64,000 bases of DNA, taken from assembly GCF_003985125.1 (NCBI RefSeq), contig NZ_ML133578.1, forward strand, positions 1-64,000. Reading direction: 5' to 3'. The position numbers and the translations under genes were made by a program. The notes beneath the pieces were generated by a model, which was given only the letters and a program-made list of their open reading frames with translations, had not been told where the DNA came from and ran no database searches. Position 1 is the stretch's first letter, and the number at the start of each line of letters is the position of its first letter. Below are positions 33,724 to 42,867 of this stretch, in pieces. Origin of the DNA: Rhizobium phaseoli. GTDB lineage: Bacteria; Pseudomonadota; Alphaproteobacteria; Rhizobiales; Rhizobiaceae.

Positions 33724-35325
33724 ATGAAACTCGCCGATATCGACAAGATTTTCGATGACAACGCCGGAATGCGGGTCGTCGCACCCCTCGAAGTCGAAGA
33801 AAGCGGCGTCGATCCGATTGGCCTGAGGCAGATAAACCTGGACATCATGGACAACGTGACGCCGGGGATCAACAACGTCACTCAGCACGTTCGCTATTAC
33901 ACTTTCGTAGCGTGGGCGGCATGGAAGGCGTCGACCCAAGCAGCCCGTGAAGGTGTCGATGATCCACAGGTCATCGCCGACCTCATGGAAAGATATGAAG
34001 CCCTGTTTGCATGGTCACATCTACTCGACCGTCGGCCCTTCAGAGGTTCGACCCCGTTGCGGCAGACGATCGATCGGACCCCTAAAGGGGAAGCCTTCCG
34101 TTTCGAGGGCGAGGTTTGGGACAAATATAAGCGGACCCGTACGAACATCATGGCTCCGACCGAATACGGACCTTCCATCAAAGCACTGCGCTATCTCAGC
34201 CTCGATGAGGCCATCGTGACAAACCAGGTGATGCCTGCTGTCATGGATTTCGAGGCGCGCGTTCAGAAGGTGCTGTCTCCGCATCTGCTCGCTGTCGCGC
34301 CGCCTTCGGTCAAAGCGTCCGAGATAGAAGAGTTTGCCAAAGAGCTTCCTGTCGAAGACCCGTCCGATGTGGAGCGCGCTGTATTCAGATTGATGTTCCA
34401 CGAGATCGGTTCCGATGAATTGGCCTCCCCAGCGATGCGCCGCCGCAAGGGTACGATCGACTACTTGATCGGATTGCTGAGGGAGATGGGGCCGTCGACA
34501 CAAGATGATATTCGCAGGCGGTTCGTTATGAATCACCTTCCAGCTGGTATAGTGGGGGATGCCGAACACGCGACCCTGTCAGCGATCATGCTGGCTTATC
34601 TTCAAGCCCGACAGCTTCAGAGATTGGCGACAGAGGCGATGCTGCTTTGGACGGAGCGAGTCCTTGCAGAGGAGAGCGAAGGGGGAGCGCCGCGCCCGAT
34701 CCCTACCGAGGAGTTAGTCAGCCGAGCAGACGTTGCTGCCGCCACTTTAGATGACACTTACCAGGCGTCCGAGACGGTGGGCGGCTATTTCGCGTCCGTC
34801 GTGTCCATGGGCAAAGACACGGGTTGGCCAGCGAGCGCTGCACGTCCAGGGACCGCTGTTGTAGACCTCGTGGCTTCGCTGCGGGATGCTCAACAGAAGG
34901 ACCCGACGCGGATACCCGGTCTGGCCGCTCGTAGTTTCGCAATCGTAAAGGCAGTGAACGATGCGCTAACGCTAGCCGATCTTCCGCAGACGTCACAAAG
35001 GGTCATTGACGGACGTCCAGATAGGCTGCCGATAGGTCTGATGTCGACACGCCTCGAAGCAATTTCGGAAAGACCACGCGCTTCCATGTGGGCTGAGATC
35101 ATTGAAGGCTGGGTGATCGGACAACACGTTCATTGGTCGGCCGTCAGGGGCGGGGACGGAAAAAAGCGATTGCGAATAAGCCTTGAAGTAGCGGGCTGGA
35201 TGCGAGTCCGGACACGTGCGACCGGCAATTTCCTCCCGACGCCTGACCGATTGTTTACGCTGCTAGCACTAAGCGCGTCTTGCGGGCTCATTCAAAGGAC
35301 CGCCGATGGGCGATTTGCGGCATGA
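33724..35325 (+). CDS. Uncharacterised protein (533 aa), second gene of PLD operon
   Basis: Starts at the ATG of MKLADIDKIFDDNAGMRVVA, 9 bases after the PLD gene stop, with GGAGAG just upstream. A soluble, largely helical protein. Recognisable features are an N-terminal segment with MDNVTPGINNVTQHVRYYTF, a Trp-rich helix, and a helical C-terminal half. No catalytic motif or named family is seen. The tight spacing and the ATGA overlap with the next gene imply one functional unit with the PLD-like and HEPN-like products. Confidence 0.7.
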   Translation: MKLADIDKIFDDNAGMRVVAPLEVEESGVDPIGLRQINLDIMDNVTPGINNVTQHVRYYTFVAWAAWKASTQAAREGVDDPQVIADLMERYEALFAWSHLLDRRPFRGSTPLRQTIDRTPKGEAFRFEGEVWDKYKRTRTNIMAPTEYGPSIKALRYLSLDEAIVTNQVMPAVMDFEARVQKVLSPHLLAVAPPSVKASEIEEFAKELPVEDPSDVERAVFRLMFHEIGSDELASPAMRRRKGTIDYLIGLLREMGPSTQDDIRRRFVMNHLPAGIVGDAEHATLSAIMLAYLQARQLQRLATEAMLLWTERVLAEESEGGAPRPIPTEELVSRADVAAATLDDTYQASETVGGYFASVVSMGKDTGWPASAARPGTAVVDLVASLRDAQQKDPTRIPGLAARSFAIVKAVNDALTLADLPQTSQRVIDGRPDRLPIGLMSTRLEAISERPRASMWAEIIEGWVIGQHVHWSAVRGGDGKKRLRISLEVAGWMRVRTRATGNFLPTPDRLFTLLALSASCGLIQRTADGRFAA

Positions 35326-35753
35326 GCAACGGCATCTTCCCCAATCCGACTCTTCGCGATCTGGCGTGTGAAATCGGCCAAGTGCAAATCTATTGGTGCT
35401 TCCTCGAGGCCGAAATGCGCCGCCAACTGGAGGAAGCAGGCCTTCAAGGGCGATTGGCCAAGGGGACCGTTATCACCCAATGGAGAGCGTACATGGGCGA
35501 CGTCGCGGCGGGTTCGAAAAGTGGCGGGCTCGTCGAGTATCTCAGTGCGGTGGAGAAGGTTTCGAGGTTCCGGAATCTTCTTGCGCACGGCATCCAGTCC
35601 GTCACTGCCAATCCGTGGGAGAGCGACAGCGCGGTGGTAGTTTGCGTAGGTCCCGATGGCTCCAGCCACAAACTTCCGATTGAAACGATCCGCGGATTGG
35701 CGGAAGAAATCGATAGGGTGCGGCGGTCGCTGCGTCGGATCACGCTCGTTTAG
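35322..35753 (+). CDS. Small HEPN-like protein, third gene of PLD operon
   Basis: A 143-residue helical protein whose ATG overlaps the previous stop (ATGA). Residues 80-90 read VSRFRNLLAHG, containing R84-N-L-L-A-H89, the R-x4-H signature of HEPN ribonucleases and related proteins. An N-terminal helix (QIYWCFLEAEMRRQLEEAG) would form the dimer or bundle. HEPN proteins are typical toxins or RNases of defence and toxin-antitoxin systems. It could equally be a catalytically silent HEPN partner. Confidence 0.75.
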   Translation: MSNGIFPNPTLRDLACEIGQVQIYWCFLEAEMRRQLEEAGLQGRLAKGTVITQWRAYMGDVAAGSKSGGLVEYLSAVEKVSRFRNLLAHGIQSVTANPWESDSAVVVCVGPDGSSHKLPIETIRGLAEEIDRVRRSLRRITLV

Positions 35754-35774
35754 GACTGTCGTCTACTTCACAGT

Positions 35775-38165
35775 CTACGCATCTCTGGACTTGCCCTTGG
35801 TTGGCATGTTGGAAGCCAAACTTTTCCACACTTGAGAAGCCTTCTTTCCCGCTGCCTTCGTTTTTGACGGCTCCGAGGCCAGGACCTTGAGCAGCCCCGT
35901 CAGCTCGGCTTCGACCGCGACAGGGTGAACGGCTGCTTGCCTCATGACCTCAAGGCATGCCCTTGCCTTCGTCGGCTGGCGCAGGTTACGGAAACTGTGC
36001 TCGAGATCGTAGCTAGCCTCTTCGAGCGAGACGATTTCGTCCGAAAATCGCGACTCGACCCAGTTTCGCACCGGATGCTCACCTTCGGGCAGCTTTGTTC
36101 GTTTATCCTCGAACAGCTCGATCTTTGATCTGATGGCCGCGCCCAGCGCCACGCGAAACCGCTCGGTGGTCTCATCAAGTTCGGCAAGCCATTCAGATGA
36201 CAGAAGGCGCGTTACCTGCTCCCGGGTCCATCCTGCTCCAAACAGCGCTCCAAGGCCACCGACGCTGCCGAGTACCAGCGCGCCGGCGGGACCGAACGCC
36301 AGGAGGCCAATTGTCTTTCCGGATATTCCACCCACAGCCGCCAGCCCACCCTTCACCGCGTTGTCGATCAGGACTGCGAGGGGCAAATCGGACAGCGGCA
36401 TACGACCACGCCACCAGCGATACAAATTCCGTCCTGTAGAGGCAGCCATAGCGAAATAGGGGGCATGAAGGTCGCCGAGCGCTTCGCCAGCCTCCAGGGA
36501 GGTTCGCGTTATCAAGTCGGCGATCTCGTGATCGAAGCCATCGATGTAGAAGACCTTCGACGCCCAAGCCTCGCCGCTTGCCATGACCGCATCGGCAAGC
36601 TCGCCGTTTGCGTAGACGGGCATGTCTGGATACTTCGAAAAGTGTTCGCGCAAACCGTCCAGGCCGAGCAAGCACTTCACCTGGAAGGGATTTCCATCGA
36701 CCAATAGATCGAAGGCCGGATTATTCGAGGTATCAGGGAATTCGACCACATATCCGTGCTCCGCCAGCCGCGCAGCTACGATCTGTTCTGAGACATATCC
36801 TCGGAGGTTGTTGCCCGCTCCAACAGCTGCCGCGCCAGTCATCGAGGCAATACGATCCGCGAACTGTCCGAACTTGAATATGTCGCTGATGTCCTCGATC
36901 CTTGAAAAATCCGCTGCGGAAACGACCATCGGATCGATCGAGGCGGCGTTGAATAGAATGTCCGCCGTGGTCGCAGCGCCAACGGTTGATATCTCCAAGG
37001 CATCGCCTCGGCTCGCCGATACAGCGCCTTCGAAGTATTTGGCGAAACGGTCGGCACTCTGTTGGCCGGGAAAACCTCGAGGCGCATCCGGGAGACGGCC
37101 GCCAATTGCTTTTGACACCGAAACCACCTTCACCTGAAACGCTTGGCGATCGGCGATGGGCAGATCGGCCAGGTCGTCAGCGGGTGCCGTCCGAAACTGA
37201 TCGAGGACGGACGCGAGGCCATCCTCCCCTACAGACATTCCTCGGAGACCGAGGTGAACGACGACATTGGCCGCCAGTCGGCTGGCGCTCTGTCCATTGA
37301 CGTGTCGGCTTGCCAAATACCCAATGCCGGCGACAGCTGGAACACTGAACAGTGGGTTCGCCAGCATGAACAGCGTCGAAACTGCGGCGGGACCACTCAC
37401 GAAGGGAATGAATGCGGACGCTTGGGCGGCCAAGACGTAGGCGCTGAAGCCAGCGAGGTTCACGCCAACCCCCACAGCCAGAGCAGATGTTCCGGACACT
37501 GCCATGAGAAGGGCCGCATTGTCGCCCCTCTTCATTGAGTCTCGTATTGCTGCGTCCTGGGCTTCAGGGGGAAGCGTCTCGATATAGGCGCGCACCCTAC
37601 GTTCGATCTCGGCTGTATCGTCGGCTTTCAGCTCGCCGGTTTGAGTTGCCTTGGCGATGCTATCGGCGACGAGCTTGGCCTTCTCATTCACCAGAAAATC
37701 GAAATCCGCGATATTTCCTCCGGTCGCCATCGTCCGCATCCGTCGAACCGCGCTCCCAACAGGCGATATACCGGCCGCATCACCCTTTTTTGGAAGCGGC
37801 TGCGCGATCACTGTCGCGGCGGCGTTTGCCAGGCTCGCACCTACCGCAGCGGCCGTCCTTGTCGAGAGCGGAAACTTGGGGTCGAGATCAAGTGACTGCA
37901 TGACCCGCGTCCAGAGTCGCAGACGCAATGCGGATGTCGAAGCCCCTGACGCTGCGGTCTTGTCGGAGAGGTCACGCAGACGACGAGCAAAGGAAGCCAA
38001 TTCTTTGTCGCGACTTCCATTCTGAAGATGGTTGAGAGTGTCGGCGATTTTATCCCGCGAGATGTTCAGTAGCGTCGTCGCTTCGAAGTTCGCCAGGAGG
38101 TCCGCTACCTCCCTGCGCTCGAGCGCGCCAAGCCCTGCCATGATTGCCCAAGGGGGTACGTGCAT
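35775..38165 (-). CDS. Membrane protein with PD-(D/E)XK-like nuclease core
   Basis: A 796-residue protein. Residues 1-200 are helical. Hydrophobic, Gly/Ala-rich segments occur at about 216-290 and 615-655. Between them, at 455-500, lies a restriction-endonuclease-like pattern: VSEQIVAARLAEHGYVVEFP (E460), NPAFDLLVDG (D486) and FQVK (Q495, K497). The Q-x-K variant is known in some nucleases. It converges on the HEPN-like gene with a 21-base gap, so it may belong to the same locus. No family name could be assigned. Confidence 0.7.
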   Translation of the reverse strand: MHVPPWAIMAGLGALERREVADLLANFEATTLLNISRDKIADTLNHLQNGSRDKELASFARRLRDLSDKTAASGASTSALRLRLWTRVMQSLDLDPKFPLSTRTAAAVGASLANAAATVIAQPLPKKGDAAGISPVGSAVRRMRTMATGGNIADFDFLVNEKAKLVADSIAKATQTGELKADDTAEIERRVRAYIETLPPEAQDAAIRDSMKRGDNAALLMAVSGTSALAVGVGVNLAGFSAYVLAAQASAFIPFVSGPAAVSTLFMLANPLFSVPAVAGIGYLASRHVNGQSASRLAANVVVHLGLRGMSVGEDGLASVLDQFRTAPADDLADLPIADRQAFQVKVVSVSKAIGGRLPDAPRGFPGQQSADRFAKYFEGAVSASRGDALEISTVGAATTADILFNAASIDPMVVSAADFSRIEDISDIFKFGQFADRIASMTGAAAVGAGNNLRGYVSEQIVAARLAEHGYVVEFPDTSNNPAFDLLVDGNPFQVKCLLGLDGLREHFSKYPDMPVYANGELADAVMASGEAWASKVFYIDGFDHEIADLITRTSLEAGEALGDLHAPYFAMAASTGRNLYRWWRGRMPLSDLPLAVLIDNAVKGGLAAVGGISGKTIGLLAFGPAGALVLGSVGGLGALFGAGWTREQVTRLLSSEWLAELDETTERFRVALGAAIRSKIELFEDKRTKLPEGEHPVRNWVESRFSDEIVSLEEASYDLEHSFRNLRQPTKARACLEVMRQAAVHPVAVEAELTGLLKVLASEPSKTKAAGKKASQVWKSLASNMPTKGKSRDA

Positions 38166-38384
38166 GCGATCACCTCATTTCCCAACCCTTCGTGCCGGAA
38201 GGCCTTCAGAAAGTCGAGGGCAATCGAACAGCGTGATGCTGAACGGTCAACTATGGGCGGATCGCATAGCGGCGTCCGTTTCCTTTGTGTCCCCACTGAA
38301 AAGAGCGTACGATCTACGCCGTCGGTCCTAACATTCGGCTGCGACCGCTTGAGAGATACTTGTGCTCCCGCCCAACCGGAGAGC

Positions 38385-38618
38385 ATGGCGATGTATCTGC
38401 AATATCTCCTCACCCTCGATGATGACGGCATCGAATTGGTCACCAATGTAGTTCAGGACTGGTGCAAGGTTCACCACATCCCGCTGGAATGCGAACGGGG
38501 CCTTGATGCGATGCGTTTTGCAGTCGGGAGGACGCTTGCGGGGGAGAAATCGCCGCTTGCCCTTTCCGAGGCAATCACCACGCATATGCACCTGGAAAGT
38601 TTCCGGCACCCGGGCTGA
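38385..38618 (+). CDS. Small rhizobial protein (77 aa)
   Basis: The start chosen is the ATG of MAMYLQYLLTLDDDGIELVT. Unknown function. The pattern D.G.EL...VV.DWC...HI..E.....A...AV...L.GE..P..L.EAI resembles the small protein genes at 39506-39712 and 48694-48906, so they seem to be one family of roughly 70-residue helical proteins. A longer in-frame extension to 38160 is unlikely. Confidence 0.55.
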   Translation: MAMYLQYLLTLDDDGIELVTNVVQDWCKVHHIPLECERGLDAMRFAVGRTLAGEKSPLALSEAITTHMHLESFRHPG

Positions 38619-38750
38619 CGCTTGGATAGGGGTGATCCGTCAAAGGTCGACTCCACGCACCAGGATGGCAAGCTCAGACTAGCGCTTCGAGCTGCGGCGA
38701 CGACCGTTTCTGTCGGAAAGTTCCACTGAAGCGGACATGACGTCACCCAA

Positions 38751-38960
38751 CTACGGCCATCCCCACGACTTGGCCTGGCTGGCGAGCAAAACCAGCACAA
38801 CGAAAAGCGCCATGAGCGGAAGTATCAGCTTGGCTTGTCTTGCGTGGAATGACGGAGGCGTTTTCATGATATCGGTTCGCATGCCCATCCCGGCCAGCAT
38901 AACCCACATAATCGCGCCAAACGTCATGATGGCCGCAGTCAACAATATGGTGCTTGTCAT
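38751..38960 (-). CDS. Small membrane protein (69 aa)
   Basis: MTSTILLTAAIMTFGAIMWV and LILPLMALFVVLVLLASQAK are two clear transmembrane helices, joined by a short polar loop (MRTDIMKTPPSFHARQAK). Both termini probably lie on the same side of the inner membrane. No family is recognised. It stands alone between the small protein gene and the GNAT gene. Confidence 0.6.
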   Translation of the reverse strand: MTSTILLTAAIMTFGAIMWVMLAGMGMRTDIMKTPPSFHARQAKLILPLMALFVVLVLLASQAKSWGWP

Positions 38961-39089
38961 GGCTGCACTTTAGGTGGTCGCGTCGATAACGCAACGTCCT
39001 CAGCTTCGCCGCTCCCACCAGGGCGAACATTGCGCCGAATGCCGAACGGAGGCATTCTCCGGCCGCGAGAGACATCGGATAGGTCAATC

Positions 39090-39539
39090 ATGCTCAGGAA
39101 AGCGGTCGTTGGCGACATCGCAGCACTCAAACTCGTTCGGTCCTCTGTCGTCGAAAATATCCTCAGTGATCCTTCGAAGGTCACGGACGACGACTATGAA
39201 TGGTTTGTGACGAATCCAGGCGTAGCCATCTGGGAAGAGAAGGGGATTATTGTCGGATTTTCTGCGGCCGACCCTCGCCAAGGCAACATTTGGGCGCTCT
39301 TCGTCACGCTTGGCTTCGAAGGGAAAGGCATTGGCTCACGTCTTCTCGCGGAAGCGTGCTCCTGCCTCCAGTCTGCGGGTGTCGAACGCGCATGGCTGAC
39401 CACTGATCCAAGCACCAGAGCGGAACGGTTTTATCGAGCGGCTGGTTGGGAACACGTCGGCGAGAAGGACAACGAACTTCTGTTCGAGCTATCGCTCTCA
39501 GCGGATCAAAGAGTCGAAAGCAGCTCCCGCAGTTGGTGA
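39090..39539 (+). CDS. GNAT-family N-acetyltransferase
   Basis: A 149-residue protein starting MLRKAVVGDIAALKLVRSSV. The acetyl-CoA site is visible in ALFVTLGFEGKGIGSRLLAE (motif A, with the Q/RxxGxG/A variant EGKGIG), followed by ERAWLTTDPSTRAERFYRAA and GWEHVG (motif B). It transfers an acetyl group from acetyl-CoA to an unknown amine substrate. Its 3' end overlaps the convergent small gene by 34 bases. Confidence 0.9.
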   Translation: MLRKAVVGDIAALKLVRSSVVENILSDPSKVTDDDYEWFVTNPGVAIWEEKGIIVGFSAADPRQGNIWALFVTLGFEGKGIGSRLLAEACSCLQSAGVERAWLTTDPSTRAERFYRAAGWEHVGEKDNELLFELSLSADQRVESSSRSW

Positions 39540-39712
39540 GGTCTATCGACGCCGAACTCACACCACATCACCAGCTCGCGCGCCGCCTCGCGAGCCTCTG
39601 AGCCCAAAATGTCGCAATGGCGGCTCTCGCACCATTCCTTGAGTAAACCGTCCAGCATCTTTAGGTCAGTTGAAGACAACGCGCGTTTTTGCGAGGCCAC
39701 TCTATGTGACAT
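39506..39712 (-). CDS. Small rhizobial protein (68 aa)
   Basis: Starts MSHRVASQKRALSSTDLKML, preceded by GGGAGG about 8 bases upstream, a strong ribosome binding site that decides this start over one 15 bases upstream. The body (LSSTDLKMLDGLLKEWCESR, then EAREAARELVMWCEFGVDRP) has the same helical pattern as the products of 38385-38618 and 48694-48906. Function unknown. Confidence 0.65.
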   Translation of the reverse strand: MSHRVASQKRALSSTDLKMLDGLLKEWCESRHCDILGSEAREAARELVMWCEFGVDRPHQLRELLSTL

Positions 39713-40035
39713 TCGATTTCCTCCCAAAAATCATACATTTACCGGCTCCTGGCCCAGCGTGCATGACCATATCCTAATGTTTCCCTCTCGAAAATACACT
39801 TTGACATGCTGCAGGGGCGGACCGCGTATCTACTTATTTCAACGCGGAAATTTCTGTTTGCGTCAGGGCGCTGACTACTGCTTGCCGAAGTGTTGGAGGC
39901 TGCCTACCGTTGACGATGATTTTCTAGGTTTCGCATTTTCTCATCAGTTGAATGGAACATAGCGAGCTGCACCGGGTGACACGGTGACTAAGAATACACG
40001 CTGGCAACGGCCGACAAATACTGGAGAGGAACTAC
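39713..40035. other. Intergenic stretch before DUF4304 gene
   Basis: About 320 bases. It contains the promoter region of the small minus-strand gene and, on the right, the start region of the DUF4304 gene (GGAGAGG 8-14 bases before its ATG). No intact coding region, RNA gene or repeat is recognised. Confidence 0.5.
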
Positions 40036-40620
40036 ATGGGTGAGGCTGCACGCGGTATCGATGAGGTAATCAAGCTTGGATTGGCGGACCTACTGAAAGC
40101 GCATGGTTTCAAAAGGTCGGGACGCAATTGGCATCGGGCCGATGGTGAAAACTGGCTGATCGTGAATGTCCAGGCGAGCAGTTCGAATTTCGGCGAAAAT
40201 GGAAAGTTTGTCATAAATCTTGGAGTCTACGTGGCGGCGGTTGCAGCTCTTGCAGGAGAGGCCCCTATCGATGGAAAACCCAAGGAATACGACTCGACAA
40301 TTCGGGAGCGGCTGGGGAGCCTCGCCTATGGCGAGGATCATTGGTGGGCGATCGAGTCAGGCTCAAACCTGGATTTGATATCCGCCGATCTCGTGGAAAA
40401 AATGCTGTCCGTCGGCCTTCCATAGCTCGAAACTCATCGAGACTTATCGCATCTCGCCGCTGCCCTCCGGAATAGGCCGTCTCTGCTGTCAGTCAGCGCG
40501 GCATGGCTCGTCGGCGATAAAGACGAAGCAATTCGGCGATTGCGAGAGGCGATAGAGCGCAGGCCTGCTGCCAGAGAGCGTTTCAGTGCCTGGGCGATCA
40601 ACAATGGCGTCGCGCTCTGA
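40036..40620 (+). pseudogene. DUF4304 protein gene with internal stop
   Basis: The first 129 codons give a DUF4304 N-terminal part (IDEVIKLGLADLLKAHGFKR, SGRNWHRADGENWLIVNVQA, KFVINLGVYV). A TAG at 40423-40425 interrupts it. The same frame continues for another 64 codons: LETHRDLSHLAAALRNRPSL, KDEAIRRLREAIERRPAARE, ending at a TGA at 40618-40620. The continuation has the usual helical tail composition of the family, so the stop is probably a nonsense mutation. A shortened functional protein cannot be excluded. Confidence 0.72.
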
Positions 40621-40961
40621 GGCGGCTGGATGCGATCGTTTAAATGACGTCCACCAGATAAACATGGAAAGCTCGGAAAACGATCCCGGGCACAGCCACG
40701 CAATTGATGGCATGAGACTTGGCCTAGAGAAGATCAGTATGCCGGGTGGGCATGGCACTCGCCGTTTTGGCCAGATTCGGCTTGAGACGAACGGCCCGAC
40801 AGGGAAGCCGGAGGGACGGTTCGGCGTCACACCTCTTTCACCCGCTGACCATTGTAGACGGTTCGCGAAGTCCCGATCCCCGTGAGCCTTGCCCTCGTGA
40901 AGCTCATCGAGATCAGCGTCAGCGCCAATAGGACGCCTGCATGCAGGATCAGAGCTGCGGG
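40621..40961. other. Intergenic stretch between DUF4304 and IS remnant
   Basis: About 340 bases. A plus-strand frame (from 40586) lacks any recognisable motif or start signal. No repeat, RNA gene or terminator is seen. It is probably debris at the break point of the truncated insertion sequence. Confidence 0.4.
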
Positions 40962-42066
40962 TAGCCGAACCAGTTGTTCGCCTGGCGCAAGCTGGCGTCC
41001 CAAGGGGCACTGACGGCGACGGCCGCCGAGGAGGAGGTCGTTCCGGCTTCCGAATACCGAGCACTTCAGGCCCAGGTGAAGGAGTTGCAACGCCTGTTGG
41101 GCAAGAAGACGATGGAGAGCGAAATCCTGAAGGAAGCTCTCGAAATCGCCGGTGGCCCAAAAAAACATCTGTTGCGCTCGCTCTCTCTTCCGAGGGGGAT
41201 TTTGGAATGAAGACCGTCTGCGAAACTCTAGGTGTCGCCCGCTCGAATATCGCCGCGCGTGCCGCAAGCTCCCCTTCCAGAGCCAGAGGACGCCCGCCAC
41301 TCCCGGATCGAGAACTGGTGGAGCACATCAAGGCCATCATCGCCGACATGCCCACCTACGGCTATCGGCGTGTCCATGCCATCCTGCGTCGGAATGCCCG
41401 GAAAGATGGGCGTTCGTGGCCCAATGCCAAGCGCGTCTACCGGGTGATGAAGCTGCACAATCTGCTGCTGGTGCGTCATACCGGAGCGGTCGATGATCGC
41501 CTTCACGACGGCCAAGTCGCCGTCGAGCGTTCGAACGTCAGATGGTGCTCCGACGGCTTCGAGATCGGCTGTGACAACAAAGAGAAGGTCCGCGTCGCCT
41601 TCGCCCTCGACTGCTGCGACCGCGAGGCAATCGCCCATGTCGCCACCACGCAGGGCATCAAGAGCGAAGACGTGCAGGACCTCGTGATCACCGCTGTCGA
41701 GAACCGTTTCGGCCGCATCAACGTGCTATCCGAGCCCATCGAATGGCTCACCGACAACGGCTCCTGCTTCATCGCGAAGGACACCGCATCCTTGCTACGC
41801 GACATCGGCATGGAGCCGTGCACGACACCGGTGCGAAGCCCACAGTCGAACGGAATGGCGGAGGCGTTCGTCAAAACCTTCAAGCGCGACTACGTCTCGG
41901 TCAATCCAACCCCGGATGCTGAAACCGTCATCGCTCAACTGCCATTCTGGTTCGAGCATTACAACAATCTTCATCCACACAGTGCTTTAGGATATCAATC
42001 GCCGCGCGAGTTCATCAGCTCGCAATCTCAAACCTGAGCATGTCCGGTCTTTTGGGGGCAACTCCA
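40962..42066 (+). mobile_element. Truncated IS2-like element (left end missing)
   Basis: A relative of the complete element at 18329-19645. The right end is intact, reading TGGAGTTGCCCCC on the other strand at 42054-42066. Homology on the left begins at PNQLFAWRKL, so the left terminal repeat and roughly the first 50 codons of orfA are lost. The orfA fragment (to 41210) still contains ASEYRALQAQVKELQRLLGK. OrfB is complete. Probably unable to move by itself. Confidence 0.9.
41207..42037 (+). CDS. IS3-family transposase OrfB in truncated element
   Basis: A 276-residue transposase subunit, the same length as OrfB of the complete element and clearly homologous throughout: PTYGYRRVHAILRRNARKDG, WCSDGFEIGCDN, WLTDNGSCFIAKDTASLLRD, SPQSNGMAEAFVKTFKRDYV and HPHSALGYQSPREF. 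DDE residues are kept. Its partner orfA is truncated, so it is probably silent. Confidence 0.88.
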   Translation: MKTVCETLGVARSNIAARAASSPSRARGRPPLPDRELVEHIKAIIADMPTYGYRRVHAILRRNARKDGRSWPNAKRVYRVMKLHNLLLVRHTGAVDDRLHDGQVAVERSNVRWCSDGFEIGCDNKEKVRVAFALDCCDREAIAHVATTQGIKSEDVQDLVITAVENRFGRINVLSEPIEWLTDNGSCFIAKDTASLLRDIGMEPCTTPVRSPQSNGMAEAFVKTFKRDYVSVNPTPDAETVIAQLPFWFEHYNNLHPHSALGYQSPREFISSQSQT

Positions 42067-42084
42067 GCTTATAGCGGGCGAGGG

Positions 42085-42867
42085 TCAGTCGACTTTGTCA
42101 ATCGTCTCCTTCGGATCATCGAACTCCAGTATCTCTTCGACGTACGAACCAGGTACACCCGTCTTGATGTGGAGGCACGCATCGACGGAATTCCGTTTGC
42201 TGGCAGGCTGGTGAAGTTGCCAAACATACTCCTCAAGCATTTCCCTCACGAGGTTAGGATAGCCGTTGTCCCGACGGCACTGTTCCATTGGGAAGAAGTG
42301 CATGTGGTCAAGCGCTTCGTCGCCTGGAAAAACCAATTTGACAAGACGGGGCTTCCCCCGCGCGGTCAACAGGTCAACCAACCGCATACTCGAGCAGACG
42401 GCGGTCAAATTCAGCCCCCTTGAAGAGATAGTCATAGCCCTTGATCATCTCGTTATACGAGATTGCGGCGTGCACCTGGCTCTCGCGGCCTTCGAGCAAC
42501 CCTTCAAACATCGCCTTTTGCACAAGTTGGGGCGTCAATGCTTGATCAATCGAGGGAAAATTGTTCCTGATCCATTGCACTCGTTCGGAAATATTCAGCG
42601 GCCTGAGCCCAGTAGTCGAAAGCGCGGCGGCTTCAGGTCCGTCAGACGGGTGCCGTGGTAGGCACGCACCCGGTTCTCGCCGATCCAGTCAACCGTTCTG
42701 TCAATGACCGCGTCGATGTTCGTTGCGCCGGCAAACGCTTTGAGCGCGTCATCCGTATATTCGAACGTCGAACGCAGGAGCATGTCCTTCATCGCGGAAT
42801 TTACGAGGGGGCCGAGCGCCACATCGAGCGGTTCCATCCAGTCGTTGCTGTCGAAATCAATGATCAT
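42085..42867 (-). pseudogene. Frameshifted gene, YHGTR-motif protein
   Basis: Three frames together give one protein of about 260 residues. Part 1, from MIIDFDSNDWMEPLDVALGP, runs to RAYHGTRLTDLKPPRF. Part 2 (LRPLNISERVQWIRNNFPSI, then KAMFEGLLEGRESQVHAAIS) follows a shift near 42605. Part 3 (LVDLLTARGKPRLVKLVFPG, then MHFFPMEQCRRDNGYPNLVR, ending DDPKETIDKVD) follows a second shift near 42385. The YHGTR motif recalls ADP-ribosyltransferase-like proteins, but the family is not certain. Two shifts imply a dead gene. Confidence 0.7.

Noticed and set aside
38737..38973. Plus-strand 78-codon frame opposite the small membrane protein
   Set aside because: The minus-strand frame has two clean transmembrane helices and is the better gene; both cannot easily be real.
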